64,000 bases of DNA from Macrotis lagotis (GCF_037893015.1 NC_133666.1:161931051-161995050); one strand, 5' to 3'; counted from the first letter of the stretch, positions 1-12,335 are shown. Translations and numbers: made by a program. The notes: generated by a model from the letters alone, not told the origin.

Positions 1-895
1 TGTCTTGATATTCCCTGTCACAATAACAACTTTCTATGGTCAGATTATTTTCTGTTACTGTTGATGCTGTTTTGCTCATCCTGTTCACCTTTTTTTCTTT
101 CCTTTTGAATTCGAGTGGTTAGGAAAATATCTCAGGTTACTTGTGCCAGGTGATGCAGGCCCTGGCTGTTTACTTGGTGAAGCACTGATGTTGCCCTGAA
201 ATTCACAGGGAACACATGTATGGTGCTAGGATGAGAGAGTGGGGTCCTGGAGGTCAAAGGGATCTGGCAGTTTACCTTGAACTAAGCCTGGGTCCCAGTG
301 ACTGGCATATGCGGAGACCAGTGATGTGCTTCTGAGTTTCCCTGGGGTTATGCTGAAGCTTGTATAGCTTTGGCCCCTGGGGGTTGTCTATTTGCCTTGG
401 TTCACAGTCTACCCTTTCCCTTTGGCTTTGCTGAGGCAAGGGGAGGTTCTGGTGCTGGAATTTGCATGTTCCACCACACTCAGATTCAAGATATTCTGCT
501 GGTTTGCTGTGCTGGGGCTTACTATTGCCTTGCTGGGACTGTGTCACCTTTTACCAAGTGAAATAGACCTTTACCACATACCTTCCAAATCTCTTGGGCT
601 AAAAGATTATTTCATTCCATGATTTTTTTAGGTTTTTGGCAAGACAAATGGGGTTAAGTGGCTTGCCCGAGGCCACACAGCTAGGTAATTATTTAGTGTC
701 TGATACCGGATTTGAGCCCAGGTACTCCTGAATCCAAGGCCAGTACTTTCTCTACTATGCCACCTAGCCGCCATTCATTCCATGATTTTGTTTTGCTATT
801 CCAGGATTGTTTTAGCTTACTATTTTGTGTCTGTTTGTAGGTAACTGTGGGAGAGTTAGGGTGATTTTCTGCTTATTCCACTGTTTTGGCTCCCA
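1..895 (-). mobile_element. L1-type LINE, 5' UTR and first codons of ORF1 (truncated by window edge)
   Basis: Read on the minus strand, this begins near 895 with a GGGAGCCAAAACAGTGG-like L1 head, continues through a long GC-richer leader and reaches ATGAGCAAA at 79-77. That start is followed by a frame matching the start of marsupial L1 ORF1p, the RNA-binding protein of the L1 particle, including an IESxYxDRExQ-like stretch. The leader holds broken open stretches only. A CORE-SINE is inserted at 627-773. The rest of the element lies to the left of the window. The related 5' ends near 6165 and 38480 support the assignment, which otherwise rests on recognition. Confidence 0.7.
611..789 (-). mobile_element. 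WSINE1-type CORE-SINE with target-site duplication
   Basis: A minus-strand tRNA-like CORE-SINE at 627-773 lies between perfect 16-bp direct repeats (TTCATTCCATGATTTT at 611-626 and 774-789). It interrupts the L1 leader, so it is younger than that L1. Confidence 0.92.
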
Positions 896-1094
896 GAAAT
901 CTTTTTACTTTCCAAGTTATAATGACCATCGACCTGTTTGATTTTAATTAACCCATTCAATTATGGTATAGAATTTTTTTTCTTTTTTGAATAATAAAAT
1001 GCAATTAACTTAATTATTACTTAGAGCTAAGATTTGGATCTGAGGAGACCTTGACATTCATCAATTATTGTCAAGGGCATCATCATTCACCTGA

Positions 1095-1885
1095 TCATTT
1101 ACATTTCCTAGGTGTCATCCTTGACTCCTCAATCTCTCTCACCTTCCTATACCAAATATTTTGACAAGTCTTCTTCATTCTACTTCCATATCTCTCATAG
1201 AGGCACTCTTTTCTTCTCTGCAACTGCTGCTGCTCATGCCTGGAATTTTGCAATAATATGATTTGAGTAATTCTCATTTCAATCTATTCTTCCCTCAGAT
1301 ATCAAAATTATGTACCCAAAGTCTGAAAATATTACTTTTTCCCCTTGCCTACCCCTGCTCCTTCCCTTAAAATCCTTTAGTGGCTCGCTAGTATCTACAA
1401 GATCAAATATAAAAATCCTTTTTAGTTTTTGGTGTTCCAAGTTCTAGCTTTCCAGTCTTCTTACATTTTACTCCTCTTTTTATATTCCATGATTCAGTGG
1501 GATTATTCATTCTTTCTTTTCTCCTTTCACTTGATACCACATCTTTTAATTTCATGTCTTTTCATTGGCATTTTTCCATGCCTGGAATGCTGTTCCCTGT
1601 CTCCTGACTTCCCTGACTTTTTTTCAATATTCAGCTCAAATCCATCTTCTGCAAAATATCTTTTTATTGCTCCAAAATCTAGTGCCTTTTCTCCAAGATT
1701 ATTTCTAAATGAGTATATATCTATATCTATATATCTTTGTGTGAGTAATCATTCAACTACTGTATACCCCTTTAGAATGTGAGTTTCTTGATGACAGGGA
1801 TTATGTTGACATTCTCTATATCATTTAACACCATTCTTGATACATAGTAAGCTGCTAATAAATACTTGTTGACTAATAGAGTCCT
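1095..1885 (+). mobile_element. L2-type LINE, 3' portion
   Basis: The text follows the L2 consensus order: GGTGTCATCCTTGACTCCTC, then a CCTTTAGTGGCTC block, CATGCCTGGAATGCTGTTCCC, a CTTGATGACAGGGA block, and the 3' end AGCTGCTAATAAATACTTGTTGA. L2 encodes a CR1-clade reverse transcriptase; this copy is too decayed for a frame. An open frame at 1429-1782 is chance opening within it. Confidence 0.8.
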
Positions 1886-1889
1886 CTAA

Positions 1890-2032
1890 TTTTATATTTG
1901 AGAAATGAATTCCATCAAGACAAGTGAAGTGATTTGCCTAAGGTCACACAACTAGTTAATGACAGGACTGATACTCAAATCAAATTCTAACATTAAATCC
2001 AGTATTTTTCTACTATATTGTGCTCCCTTTTT
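1890..2032 (-). mobile_element. MIR/Ther-type SINE
   Basis: The core GTGATTTGCCTAAGGTCACA, followed by a decayed tRNA-like end, marks an old minus-strand MIR/Ther-type SINE. No target-site duplication was found. Confidence 0.7.
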
Positions 2033-2747
2033 CTTTGGGATTATACTAAAGCAAAGAAACATTAGTATCTCTCTAGTGATGGGGAATAAAGGAAAATAAG
2101 ACAAAAGGAACTGAGAGTAGTTGAATTAAAAATAAATTCAATTCACTTAAATGTCATACTAAAAAGTTTTAGAAACATTTTCAGTTTTTTGGCCTCTAAT
2201 TCTTTTATGTTGTTATAACAATTATTGTATTTATAGCATTCTGCCTATAAAGACAACATGTTATTGGAGTTTCTGAAAAGTTGTAACTGTCACTGATAGC
2301 TCAATATAAAGATAGTACTTAATTCCATGTATATTTGAAAATTTATAACCTAAATAAAACAAGTATCTGACAACATATACTACTTGAATGTTTAATTAGT
2401 CATTTAATTTAGACTATTTTGTAAAACACACTAATATGATAGTAACATATACTAAAATGCACATTAATGCTATATAACCCTCTTCAATTTACATATGGGA
2501 GCACATAATTTTAATTGAGCTCATGAATTTGGAGAAATAACAATATAGTAATTATGAAGCATTTATTTGTTCTTATGTTCTCTGACCTTTCAAATATTCA
2601 GATAGAGTTGTGATCACATAGATTTGGATTTCCCTTTTATAACAGAGATGGTCCTTATCTTTGATGAGGTAACCCTTCCTATAAGTTTCGTTAATCCCAT
2701 TACATTTTTTCCCCTAATTGAGTACCCAGTCTATTATCACTATTTTC

Positions 2748-2908
2748 ATTTCTCTTTTTTTGGCAAGGTAATGGGGTTAAGTGACTTGCCCAAGGTCACA
2801 GCTAGGTAATTATTGAGTGTCTGAGCCTGGATTTGAACTCAGGTCCTTCTGACTCCAGGGCCAGTGCTTTATCCACTGTGCCACCTAGCTGTCCCTAATT
2901 TCTCTTTT
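2748..2908 (-). mobile_element. WSINE1-type CORE-SINE with target-site duplication
   Basis: A minus-strand copy at 2759-2897 lies between the direct repeats ATTTCTCTTTT at 2748-2758 and 2898-2908. The stretch 2033-2747 before it is AT-rich DNA in which I see nothing else. Confidence 0.9.
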
Positions 2909-2909
2909 C

Positions 2910-3980
2910 TTATTTATTGGATGATTACTTGATACCTATGAATATACTCAAGGAGTATATATCTGCACCATTCTTAAAAGGTCTTTCCTTAATTTGATCA
3001 TTCCCTCCAACTATTTCTCTTACTTCTGTAGTTAAACTTGGTGAGGAAGTTATTTACATGGCACTATTTCCTTTAATCTGATTATTCAACTAAAATTATT
3101 GTTTCCAAAGTTACAATGATCTCTTAACTCTGGTCTTTTAATTTTTTTCATCTTCAAAAAACTTCACAGGTTAAAAATTTCTTCATATCAACCAAATTCC
3201 TTCCCTTATTGAGCTAACAGCTACTCCTTATTCCATTCTATAAAATTCTCCAAAATAAATCAACTTATGTTTTAAGTATTGGCAACATTAAAGAACAGAG
3301 GGGAGGATGGTCACAAATACATTAGGAACTACACATCAGAATCAAGCAACAAAAGAGGTCAAGGAATTGTATATAACCCAGAAGCCTCATTTCCATTCAT
3401 CATATATGTTTTCTTCAAGAAGAGAATGAGTCATTGAATATGATGGCCCTGAATAACATCACAAAGAATGAAATTGGCTATATTTTAACAGATATAGTCA
3501 GACAGAAAATGACTAGTTACCAACGTGGGGGTCATTTCTGAATCTGCTGATGGTGAATAGTTAGTTGAATTGGCTTGTTAGATCAAAGATCAAAATCAAC
3601 TCCTAATTAGAAGAAAGAAAATGAGAAAATATGATATGCAATTAAAACAGCAACAACCTGGTCTAATTAAACATCCCTTTGCTATAAGAAAAAAAATAGT
3701 ATATGGATACATTGACACTGACACAAATTATCACTATTTTCTTGAAAACTTAATTGACATGAAGCACTTGTTAAAATGAAGAGGTCAAGAAACTAAAAAT
3801 AAAAGGAAAAATATTTGAATCCTTGTTAAATCAAGGGAAGTGAGTAGCCCAGGGTTAGAGAAACTTAAAATATGTCAATTTAAAGAATTTTACAATTTTA
3901 CAGATGAGAATAGTGGGAAACTAATAACAATATTGTGATAAGTAGAAGATAAAACTGAATTCACAAAAAGTCTGCAATGT
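2910..3980. other. AT-rich unique DNA, nothing recognised
   Basis: No long open frame, repeat family, RNA gene or splice structure is visible in either strand here. Confidence 0.5.
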
Positions 3981-4138
3981 GGCAATTAGTTGGCACAATA
4001 GCTAGAGCAGTGCATCAGTCCTGGAGCTAGGAGGTCCTGAGTTCAAATTTGACCTTGGATACTTAATACTAACTACCTGTGTGACCCTGAGCAAGTCACT
4101 TAACCCCAATGTCTTGCAAAAAACAAAATAAAAAAAAT
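3981..4138 (+). mobile_element. WSINE1-type CORE-SINE
   Basis: A plus-strand copy with CCTGGAGCTAGGAGGTCCTG, a GAGCAAGTCACTTAACCCCA core and an A-rich 3' tail. It is more diverged than the copies with clear duplications. Confidence 0.85.
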
Positions 4139-4521
4139 CTGTGGTAAGATCTATTTAAAATATATTGTACTGACTTGACAGATTAAAAATGGAAAAATTC
4201 TGTCATGATGTCAATAAAAATCAGTTCATATGTTAGTGAGAATAGAACCATCACTTTTGTAATCTAACACAATTCTCCCCATGTGAAAGTAGAACTAGAA
4301 CTAATGGACATAGATAAAAATGCGAAATGCTGCTGGAATAAATTTAAGAAGAATACCATGCTGAAGAAAACATAATTTTTAAAGCACTGATGAATCAGGA
4401 TGTTTTTAAAATATCTGAAAGAAAAGTTGTGAGATAATTTTATGCTGTCACTTTTATTTTCCTACCCAAAAATTGAGATTGAGAGTCCATCAGTCACATA
4501 TCTTATTTCTTCTATGGTCTG

Positions 4522-4536
4522 TCCATCTATCCATCC

Positions 4537-4594
<58 letters not shown>

Positions 4595-4595
4595 T
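4522..4595 (+). repeat. (ATCT)n tetranucleotide microsatellite
   Basis: About 16 uninterrupted ATCT units, led by imperfect CCAT units. An open frame reading through it (repeated LSIY) is a product of the repeat. Confidence 0.97.
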
Positions 4596-5238
4596 TAAAC
4601 ATCAGTTTCGATAACGTCTTCAACAGTGACGGTAGATATTATAAATGCATCTTTATAAGGCAATAGAAGATTTAGAACAACTGTTTGTTATTCTCTGAGG
4701 AATCTGGAAGGATATGGAGAGCATAGCTATTGTTTTAGAGAAAATGGCTGAAGAAAGGACAGGGGAAAAATACTAAGAAAAAATATTGCTTGAGAGAACT
4801 GGGTTGAAGTGAAATGTTGAAAGGATGCTTTAATTGGCATCCTGAGAAATGAATGGTGAGACTGTTTTCTGAATCTAAGAGAAGGTGGTAGTTATAGTGA
4901 TGATTAACTATTATTTCTTTCTTGCAGCTGAAATAATATAAAAATCATTTATGTCTTTGTTGTGTTGTCAACTATACTATTTTATTTTACATTTCCTTCT
5001 ATTTTTATTTCTTTTTAAAATTTTTTCTTGACTGATTATTGATGTCTCATAGAATCATTAGCTTCTACTTGCCCAGATCTATTTTTCAAGTAATTATTAT
5101 TATTTTTTTAGTTAGCTTTTGTAACTCCTTTTACATTTGGTCAATTCTACTTTGAAAGGAGTTATTTTTCCCATTATATTTTCTTTTTGAATTTGTCCAA
5201 TTGTATTTTTTGAGGGTAAGAAAGACTTAGATTTTAAT

Positions 5239-5350
5239 TCACAGGTAATGCAAAATTCACATATTATTATACAAAGTTCACATGTTATTGCAGAAAGTTC
5301 ACAAGTTACTCCATAAAGTTCACAGCTAACTGAAAATAATTCACAGGTTA
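5239..5350 (-). repeat. Degenerate 20-21 bp tandem repeat in L1 ORF1-like frame
   Basis: Five to six units of about 21 bp, each containing TTCACA (TGTGAA on the minus strand). Translated on the minus strand they give CEL recurring about every seven residues, a heptad-length period inside a region expected to form the ORF1p coiled coil. Confidence 0.8.
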
Positions 5351-5878
5351 AGCCCTCAGGAGAACTTCTAAGAGAGTGAGCTTCAATAGAATTAAGAAGA
5401 GGATGGGAGAGTTTGAGGAAACAAACCCCCAAAGCAGGCCTCCCTCCAAAGAAAGATGGGCAGTCAGGGGATAAGTAGTAAAGAAGGGTAATAGGAATGG
5501 GGGATACCACTCCCCCATAGTGAGCTACTCTCCAAAGGTAGAGGAGCACACCAATTATATTTTAAATGATTTGTTTTCCTCAGTCAATTTTTGTGCTTCA
5601 TTTTGCAAGATGTTGAATTTCTCTTAGATTTCAGGTTTTTCACTGGCTTAAACGGGGGCTCTGGGTTACCTGAGTTAGAGCCCTCACAGTTGACCTGCTT
5701 TGTTACTGACTTGCCAAGCAAAGATCTAAGGGCCTCTTGCAGATCTCTGCTGTGGCTGGGATTCTCTGACTGGCTTCCTTCTCATCCCACTGACATTGGT
5801 TTCAGCTCTCTGTCCTGGGTTCTGTTAACTGCTCTTAGCTAAGGTCCCTATCCATCTTAGCGAGACATGTCTTGCTGG

Positions 5879-6041
5879 AAAATACTCCACTCTCAGAGGT
5901 GGTTAGGTGGCACAGTGGATAAAGCACCAGCCCTGGAGTCAGGAGTACCTGGGTTCAAATCCGGTCTCAAACACCTAGCTGTGTGGCCTTGGGCAAGCCA
6001 CTTAACTCAATTTGCCTTGCAAAAACCTTAAAAAAATACTC
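5879..6041 (+). mobile_element. WSINE1-type CORE-SINE with short target-site duplication
   Basis: A plus-strand copy from GAGGTGGTTAGGTGGCACAG to TTTGCCTTGCAAAAACC. AAAATACTC at 5879-5887 and 6033-6041 is the probable duplication. It is inserted in the minus-strand L1. Confidence 0.9.
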
Positions 6042-6169
6042 TAGCCTGTTCTTTTATGGATTCTGTTGCTCCAGAATCCATTTACAGTCTTGATTAGTGT
6101 TGTTACTGAGGGAAGTCCCAGGGAACTTAGGCAAGTTTTTGACTTTTGTCTTGGCTCCACCCCAACTAT

Positions 6170-7620
6170 ACAATCAATAAATAATAAAGGCAGAGGTTTT
6201 GATAGTTGTGTAAGTCTATAAGATTAAGGGGTTCAATATATAGAGAAATGAGTGAAAGCTTATAGGAATGAACTTTTTCTGGTATACCAAATATAAAATC
6301 TTTACAAAAATGTTTTTCCTACATATTAGGATTGGCTTCATTGTTGAAAATATGAGAAGTGAATAGACAAACTTTTGATAAATAATATTCCATAAATATC
6401 ATTAAAATTATATCCTGGTGTATAATTATATTTGTGTATATACTATATAATGAAAATAATTTCTTTATTATTGAATATGATTTACCAAAGTCTATCTGTT
6501 CATTTCTCTTATCTTTATCAATGATACCATCTATAATACATGTAAAATATTGTAAAGAATTAATATACAGCATATTAACATGTTATATAATATATAATGT
6601 AAATATATATATAATAGGTTGCATATTTTTGACATATAATTATATTTTATTCATTACATAATATGCTATATATAAAATATGATATTGTAGAATATCATGT
6701 ACCTAAAGCATTCTTATTCACTTTTCATATTTTTGCCAATGATGTCATCCCTATATATGGAAAAATATATAAATATTTCATTTTTAACAAGCTGGAGAAA
6801 CCTCTTTATCATAAGGTTTAACTCATTCTTCTATTTGAAATCATCTATATAATGCATTCATATAATATGTTAATGTAATAGACCACTTCTCAACAGTCAT
6901 ATAATTTATTGAAAAAGGTAGAGTTCAATTTCCCAGTGTTTTGTTAGATATAAAAAATTTATCAGGACAAAATACATCATTAAAACTCTTTCAATGAAGT
7001 ATTTTCCAGCACATGTCAAAATCATGATTCCATTATAGATATAGCAGTCACCTTTATTTGTTTGAATATTAATATCAAATGAGATAAGAAACAAAGAAAT
7101 GAATTATTTGCCCAAAATATGTTTGCCGCTGTTATGAAGGCACAGAATCCAAATAGACAATGATATCCTCATAGATGGTGATACTTCTATGAAGATAAGA
7201 TTATGCTAATTACATCATACCCTAGAACATTGCAGTCTCCTAAATGAAATCTTAAATTACTCAGAATAGTTCAGCTTTATTTGAATTTTAGAAATTTCAA
7301 ATGATAAGAATCATATTGTCTATTGAAAATACTATAAGTGGTAGCTATAAAGTGTGTAGAATTGGTACATGCAAAAGACTCTACAGATGAATAATGACCT
7401 GGAATCAAACAGGGGAAAATATCTGGACTGGATTACATCTTTAAGTTTTTCTCTAGTGGGAAATATTCCTATATTTCTAACCCAATGTTTTTCCAGAAGT
7501 GCTAGATGCCTTTCTAAGAAATAAAAATTTCAAGTCACCAAAAGCAATGGAGAGATATTTGATGATTATAAATATGCTTCAGAATGTTACAAAGGATAAA
7601 TTGTGTATATGAATTCTCCA
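6170..7620. other. AT-rich unique DNA, nothing recognised
   Basis: Very AT-rich, with short TATA runs near 6560-6680. The small open frames on both strands show no recognisable protein signature. Confidence 0.5.
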
Positions 7621-8215
7621 GCAGCAAAAGTGATCTTCCCAAAGCACAGATTGACTTTGTTACTCTCCTCCCAAACAAGTCAACAAGCTTCTGTGGCTCC
7701 CTATCATCTCCACGAATAGATATAAAATTTTGTTTGATATTCAAAGCCCTTCATAATCTCCCTTCCTTTCTTTTCCAGAATTCTTACTCCTTCCACACCC
7801 AACCCTCCCACAATCCCATATCACAATGCTTTGCAAAGCTACTAATACTGACTTTCTTGTTGCTCCTCAGATAAGACATCTGCCATTCCCTGACTCCAGA
7901 AATTTCCCCTGCTACCCCCTCTACACACACACCATGCCTGGAATTCTTTCCTTTTTCAACTTCACCTCCAGACTTCTTTAAATCACAACTAAATTCTACC
8001 TCCTTTTGAAGATTTTTTTAATCTCCTTTTCGTTGATTATTTCAAATTTATCAAATGTTTAGCCAATTTGTATATAATCATTTGTCTATTGTCTCCCCAT
8101 TAGACTGTGAGGTCTTTGAAAGCAGGAACATCTTTTGCCTTTCCTTGAATTCCCAGCATTTAGTACAGTAGTAGATATGTTATTGGCATCTAATACATAT
8201 TTATAGACTGAATAA
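7620..8215 (+). mobile_element. L2-type LINE, 3' portion
   Basis: L2 landmarks in order: GATCTTCCCAAAGCACAGAT, CTTCTGTGGCTCCCTATC, CATGCCTGGAATTC, ATTAGACTGTGAGGTC and a 3' end at TTTATAGACTGAATAAG. No coding frame survives. Confidence 0.82.
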
Positions 8216-8780
8216 GTGTATATGATATAATCAAAGATATGAAATACCATAAAAAGTTATCTGTTCATGTATCAAAAACAAAGGGTAGAGAGAGGCAACC
8301 AGTATATTCCATTGACAGCAAAAGTGGGTCAAGAGGAAGGTTCTCAGAATGTTAGACTCCCATGGGAAATATTTTTGAAAGAGCATGAATGAGTCAAAAA
8401 AAAAGATTGCCAAAGCATGTATCGGTCTGCATCATTTAATAGAATTAAACCATGTGGCATACATCATAGATTCATTAAAGTGCTTAAGTAAAATGTACTA
8501 GCAAGGCATGTTTCAAAGACAAGGAAATTTTTAAATAAAGAATAAGTTCTGTTAGGAAGAGAGACATGGCTAAGCCATTCTCTTGTTTACAGTAGCTTCC
8601 CATTTCATGTAGTATATATTCCCAGTACCTATGTAGTGTCATGGAAATGTTTAATAAATCTGAAAAATTGATATGAACAACTAATAACCTAGTAATGATG
8701 ATGATGGTCTTGACATCAGGGGAGATGATGCCATTACAAGCACATGAATTGGATTGGAGTGAGTGGGTTTGTATTGTCAC
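8216..8780. other. Unique DNA, nothing recognised
   Basis: No repeat family or gene is recognised. The 101-codon minus-strand frame in this stretch has no recognisable features. Confidence 0.45.
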
Positions 8781-8787
8781 CAGACTC

Positions 8788-8996
8788 ACTTTTTTTTTTC
8801 CCAGAGCTTTCTGAGTCCAGGGGCCAGATATGGATCAGGATGACTGGAGATGGCCCTGGATGTGAGGCAATTAAGGTTAAGTGACTTACCCCAGATCACA
8901 TAGCTAGTAAGTGTCGAGTGTCTGAGTCTGGATTCAAACTCCTAACCTCCTGACCCCAATGTCAGTACTCTATTCACTACACTATCTAGTTGTCCA
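8788..8996 (-). mobile_element. CORE-SINE with CCAGTCATCCTGATCCATAT-type tail
   Basis: The right part is a minus-strand CORE/tRNA-like region (AGATCACATAGCTAGTAAGT). The left part is the reverse complement of the tail CATCTCCAGTCATCCTGATC shared with the repeats at 44737 and 45421. It is a different SINE subfamily from the WSINE1-type copies. Confidence 0.75.
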
Positions 8997-9129
8997 TAAC
9001 TTATTTATAGAGAACACAAGAAAATATTAAGAAAATGGAATATGTCTGAAGTAATGAGATGAAATAAAATTTTTAACAGATGTAAAAATACAAGTATACT
9101 CTTGCTTACTTGTGTAGGTAGTTGACACA

Positions 9130-9385
9130 TAGATAGAGTGCTGAAATTGAGTTAAAATTCTCCCTGACAACCTTACTTGCCTTAGTCAGTCAAGTCATTT
9201 GATATCTCAGTCTTAGTTGTCTCATCTATAAATAATAGAGCTACCTTTTATTTCCTTAACACAATGCAATGTCCACAGTAGTTGTTTAGTACATGATTCA
9301 TTCATTAAGTCTTGTATAATTATGAGTATTAAATGAGACAATACTTTTTAGTGTTGTAAGCCTTAAAATATAAATAATTGCTATT
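9130..9385 (+). mobile_element. Ther/MIR-type SINE, decayed
   Basis: AGTCAAGTCATTTGATATCTC, TTGTCTCATCTATAAATAAT and AGTATTAAATGAGACAATAC follow the Ther/MIR order on the plus strand, with an extra segment near 9260-9320. Confidence 0.65.
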
Positions 9386-9439
9386 GATATAATTATTGTT
9401 GTTGTTGTTTATGCAAAAAAATCATTTCTAAAATGTTTC

Positions 9440-9658
9440 TACAAGGCACAGTGGCTAGAGAGATGGGCTAAGAGTCAGCACTAATCTCAGACCCTTAGTT
9501 GTAGTATTTTCTTGGATAAGTCATTTAACCCCTGTTGGCCTTAGTTTCCTAAACTATTAAATAGGGATAATTAAAGCATTTCTCTCCCAGGGTTGCTGTG
9601 ATGATCAAGTAAGATATTTGTGAAGCACTTACTATAGTGCCTGCCATAAATTAGATGC

Positions 9659-9660
<2 letters not shown>
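9440..9660 (+). mobile_element. Ther/MIR-type SINE
   Basis: GCACAGTGGCTAGAG head, AAGTCATTTAACCCC core, then GGGTTGCTGTGATGATCAAG and a GTGAAGCACTTACTATAGTG end, all on the plus strand. The ATT repeat that follows is probably its expanded tail. Confidence 0.82.
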
Positions 9661-9696
<36 letters not shown>

Positions 9697-9708
9697 TTAT
9701 TATTAATT
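9661..9708 (+). repeat. (ATT)n microsatellite
   Basis: About 15 ATT units with one interruption, directly following the SINE tail. Confidence 0.95.
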
Positions 9709-10329
9709 TATGTATTCCTTAAAAATGACTGGTATTGCCTTAAAGAAAAAATAACTCAGGAATCTTGCTTTTAAGGAGCAATTTCAGTTTCTTTTGACAG
9801 CACCATACATATTTCTCTTCATACAGTTTTAGTCCTACTATGTTTCTTGCAATTAATTCTGTTTTCTCTTTATAGTCTTCTTGGCTTTTGATAATAATCA
9901 CCATAGAAGGATTTGAGGGGTAAGGGGTTAGAGGAGTAAATTATTACTAAGTAATTTCACAGAGATTCTTTTCCCTAATTGAACTCAGTTTTGATCATAT
10001 TCACCTGACTTATAAATAGAAAGCACTTGTGAATTTCCTCATCTAGACTTTCCCTTTTTCCCAGACATCTTTGCTATGGTGGTTGCCACTTGGCTGCTGG
10101 TCTTTCAGTTCCAACTGTGGCCTTTTCTATTCTTTCCTTTAAACTATTAACCTCTTTTGTGAAACAAGAGTTGGGGGGAGTAAAAAGGAAGCTGGGGGAG
10201 CAGGAATATGGTGGGGGGAAGAACTGGGTTTACGGAACATGTTTCTGTTTTTTAAATCACTGTTCAAGAAGTTCTCAAGAAGTATATTGTACTATTTTGG
10301 CACACAGTACAGACTGATGCCTTCTCATG

Positions 10330-10765
10330 AATGCCACACTTTGTAACAGCCCCTTAATTGTTAGTTAAAGGTATCGCTGTCTATAAAGAATCTGTTTGAT
10401 TAGAAGCCAGCTGTGGCATGGAAGTCGACACCAGGCGCCACCTCTTAGACATAGGCTTGGATAAAGCTTGGTTCCCATGATTCTGGAGTCTGAGTCAGTG
10501 TGAGGGGGTGTGTGTGTGTGCAAAACATTTCCTGAATGAATTCAAATGCTTTCTGTCAAAGGAATCAGACCCTGTGGATCTGTTAACAGAAAACTGTTAG
10601 GTTGCATAGTGATTTGTGCAGCCTTATATATAAAAGGGAAGAATCATTGTTACTTTTCAGAACAATTTACTATTTTTCTGTCTCTTTGTTCCTACAGTCC
10701 TGTTAGCTGATCTTTATGTGAAGAAGCCTCCAGAGACATATGTGGAATAATCTGAACTTCAATTT
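10330..10765. other. Unique, repeat-free block; conserved-element candidate
   Basis: This stretch has more balanced composition than its flanks, retains CpGs (GTCGACACCAGGCGCCACC) and lacks repeats. A pyrimidine tract ending in CCTACAG (about 10676-10698) resembles a splice acceptor, but the sequence after it meets a stop quickly in the frames I read and no donor pairs with it. Function is unproven. Confidence 0.35.
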
Positions 10766-11335
10766 TGTTTTCTTTTTTCTTTAGAGCACAGATTTTGATT
10801 TCTTTCTATTCAGATTATTTAAAAAACAAAGACACATAACTTTTATTGATGAAATTTTAAAGTCAGAATACTTTTTAGCAGCAATGACAAAAGAGACTAT
10901 TGAAGCATATGGAAGCAAATAGTATAGGGTGATATTATCTGATCTGATAGATCCAGGAGAATTTGAATCTCTCTAAAAGTTGTAGACTTAATAATTAACT
11001 CAATTATATTATAGTCAATAGGTGTCACTATAGGGCAAGGTTTGGTGATATAAGGGAACTCAAAAATTAAAATAATAACAATAATTCTCTTTTTGCTCCC
11101 CCCTGTTGAAAGCAGGAGATTGACCTGTGAGAGTGTCCACTCTTTTAAAACATACCTTTCTACTCCACATTGTAACCTATATACTATAATCTTCTCTTGG
11201 TTTTCACTTCTATTCTTCTCTTTCCTCTTGGGAGGTAGTAATTTCTCTAAGTAATTTTCATTTAAAATGGCCTAACTTTGATAAATAAAAATTGATTTTT
11301 TTTCCTTAGGCATGTATGAGATTCGTGTAGCCATT

Positions 11336-11375
11336 GTCATCATCATCATCATCATCATCACCAACACCATCATCA
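11336..11375 (+). repeat. (ATC)n microsatellite
   Basis: About nine CAT/ATC units followed by an imperfect CACCAACACCATCATC end. Confidence 0.95.
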
Positions 11376-12335
11376 GTCTCTCTCTTTCACATATGTAAAA
11401 CATTTTAGGAGTTTATGAAAATATTAACAAAATTATAACAATAATGCTTTCTCATAAAAACCATTCAAAGCCCTTTGTTAGAGAGAATCCCTCAAGTTTA
11501 TGGCATATTTAAATCTCTGACATGGTTGACTTTTGCATATTTCCCTCCCGCCTCTCTATCTCCATGAAAATAATAAACAAATATTCATCGCAAAGCTGTT
11601 ATGCTCAATCATAATTTTTATATTAAGAGAAAATGTTTTAAAAGTCATGAATGAATTCAGAGATTATAAACAGTCTTAAAAGACAAAGACAAAGGGAGTA
11701 AATGCCTTCCATTTTCAGGTAGAACCAGAAGCAGAGGGGAGGAAAGGAGTTGGATCTCTTTACCTTTTAGCAGTATCTAAGAGACTAAGAGTGAGCCAGA
11801 ACTCAGCTAGGAATATGACCTTGCAAACGTGTCTTGTTTGTCTGGACATCAACTTTGACCCCTTAGTTTTAATCTACACTTAAAAATGTGTACAATGACT
11901 CTCTCTCTAGGATATTGACTTGCTACTTTTTTATCCCAAACTTCATTTCCAAAATGGCACTTTTAGGCAGTCCTGCTCATTTTCCTTGCCCAGAATAACA
12001 GAGTTCAAATCTGTATCCTTGAGAGAAAGAAGAATGCTGTTTCTCTGGTATCATAAGGTCCATAATTCAAGTTAGATTTTAAACTTTTTTACCTTCCATG
12101 ATTTTGTGGGTGAAACATTAGGGATAAAGAAGTAGTTACTAGGTAATTACTAGGTTAGAGAGACTGACACTATGTCTACACAATTAATGAAAAGGGGGAG
12201 GGAGTTTTTTTAACAATTCATCTTTATTTGCTGGATCAAATTAAACTAGTTTGTGCATATAGATACAATCATAGGATTTAAGATAATTAATTAACTAATC
12301 AATTAATTAATGCTTAAGACCTTATATTGAACTGC
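11376..12335. other. Unique DNA, nothing recognised
   Basis: No gene, RNA or repeat family is recognised. A short ATTAATTA-type run lies near 12285-12312. Confidence 0.45.

Larger units (their letters stand above)
5010..6167 (-). mobile_element. L1-type LINE, 5' UTR and start of ORF1, 3' truncated
   Basis: On the minus strand the element starts near 6165 with GGGGTGGAGCCAAGA, the same head as the L1 fragment at 56294. It runs through a leader and enters an ORF1-like frame ending in coiled-coil sequence (GQVEANDSMRHQ) near 5020-5075. A 145-codon frame (5549-5112) carries a seven-residue repeat centred on CEL. The copy breaks off inside ORF1, so the nucleic-acid-binding half of ORF1p and all of ORF2 are absent. 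A SINE sits inside it at 5888-6032. The L1 assignment is fairly firm; whether the CEL repeat belongs to the family consensus is unknown. Confidence 0.7.

Noticed and set aside
10676..10740. Polypyrimidine tract and CAG as a 3' splice site of a coding exon
   Set aside because: No donor pairs with it and the following frames meet stops quickly; kept only as part of a candidate block.
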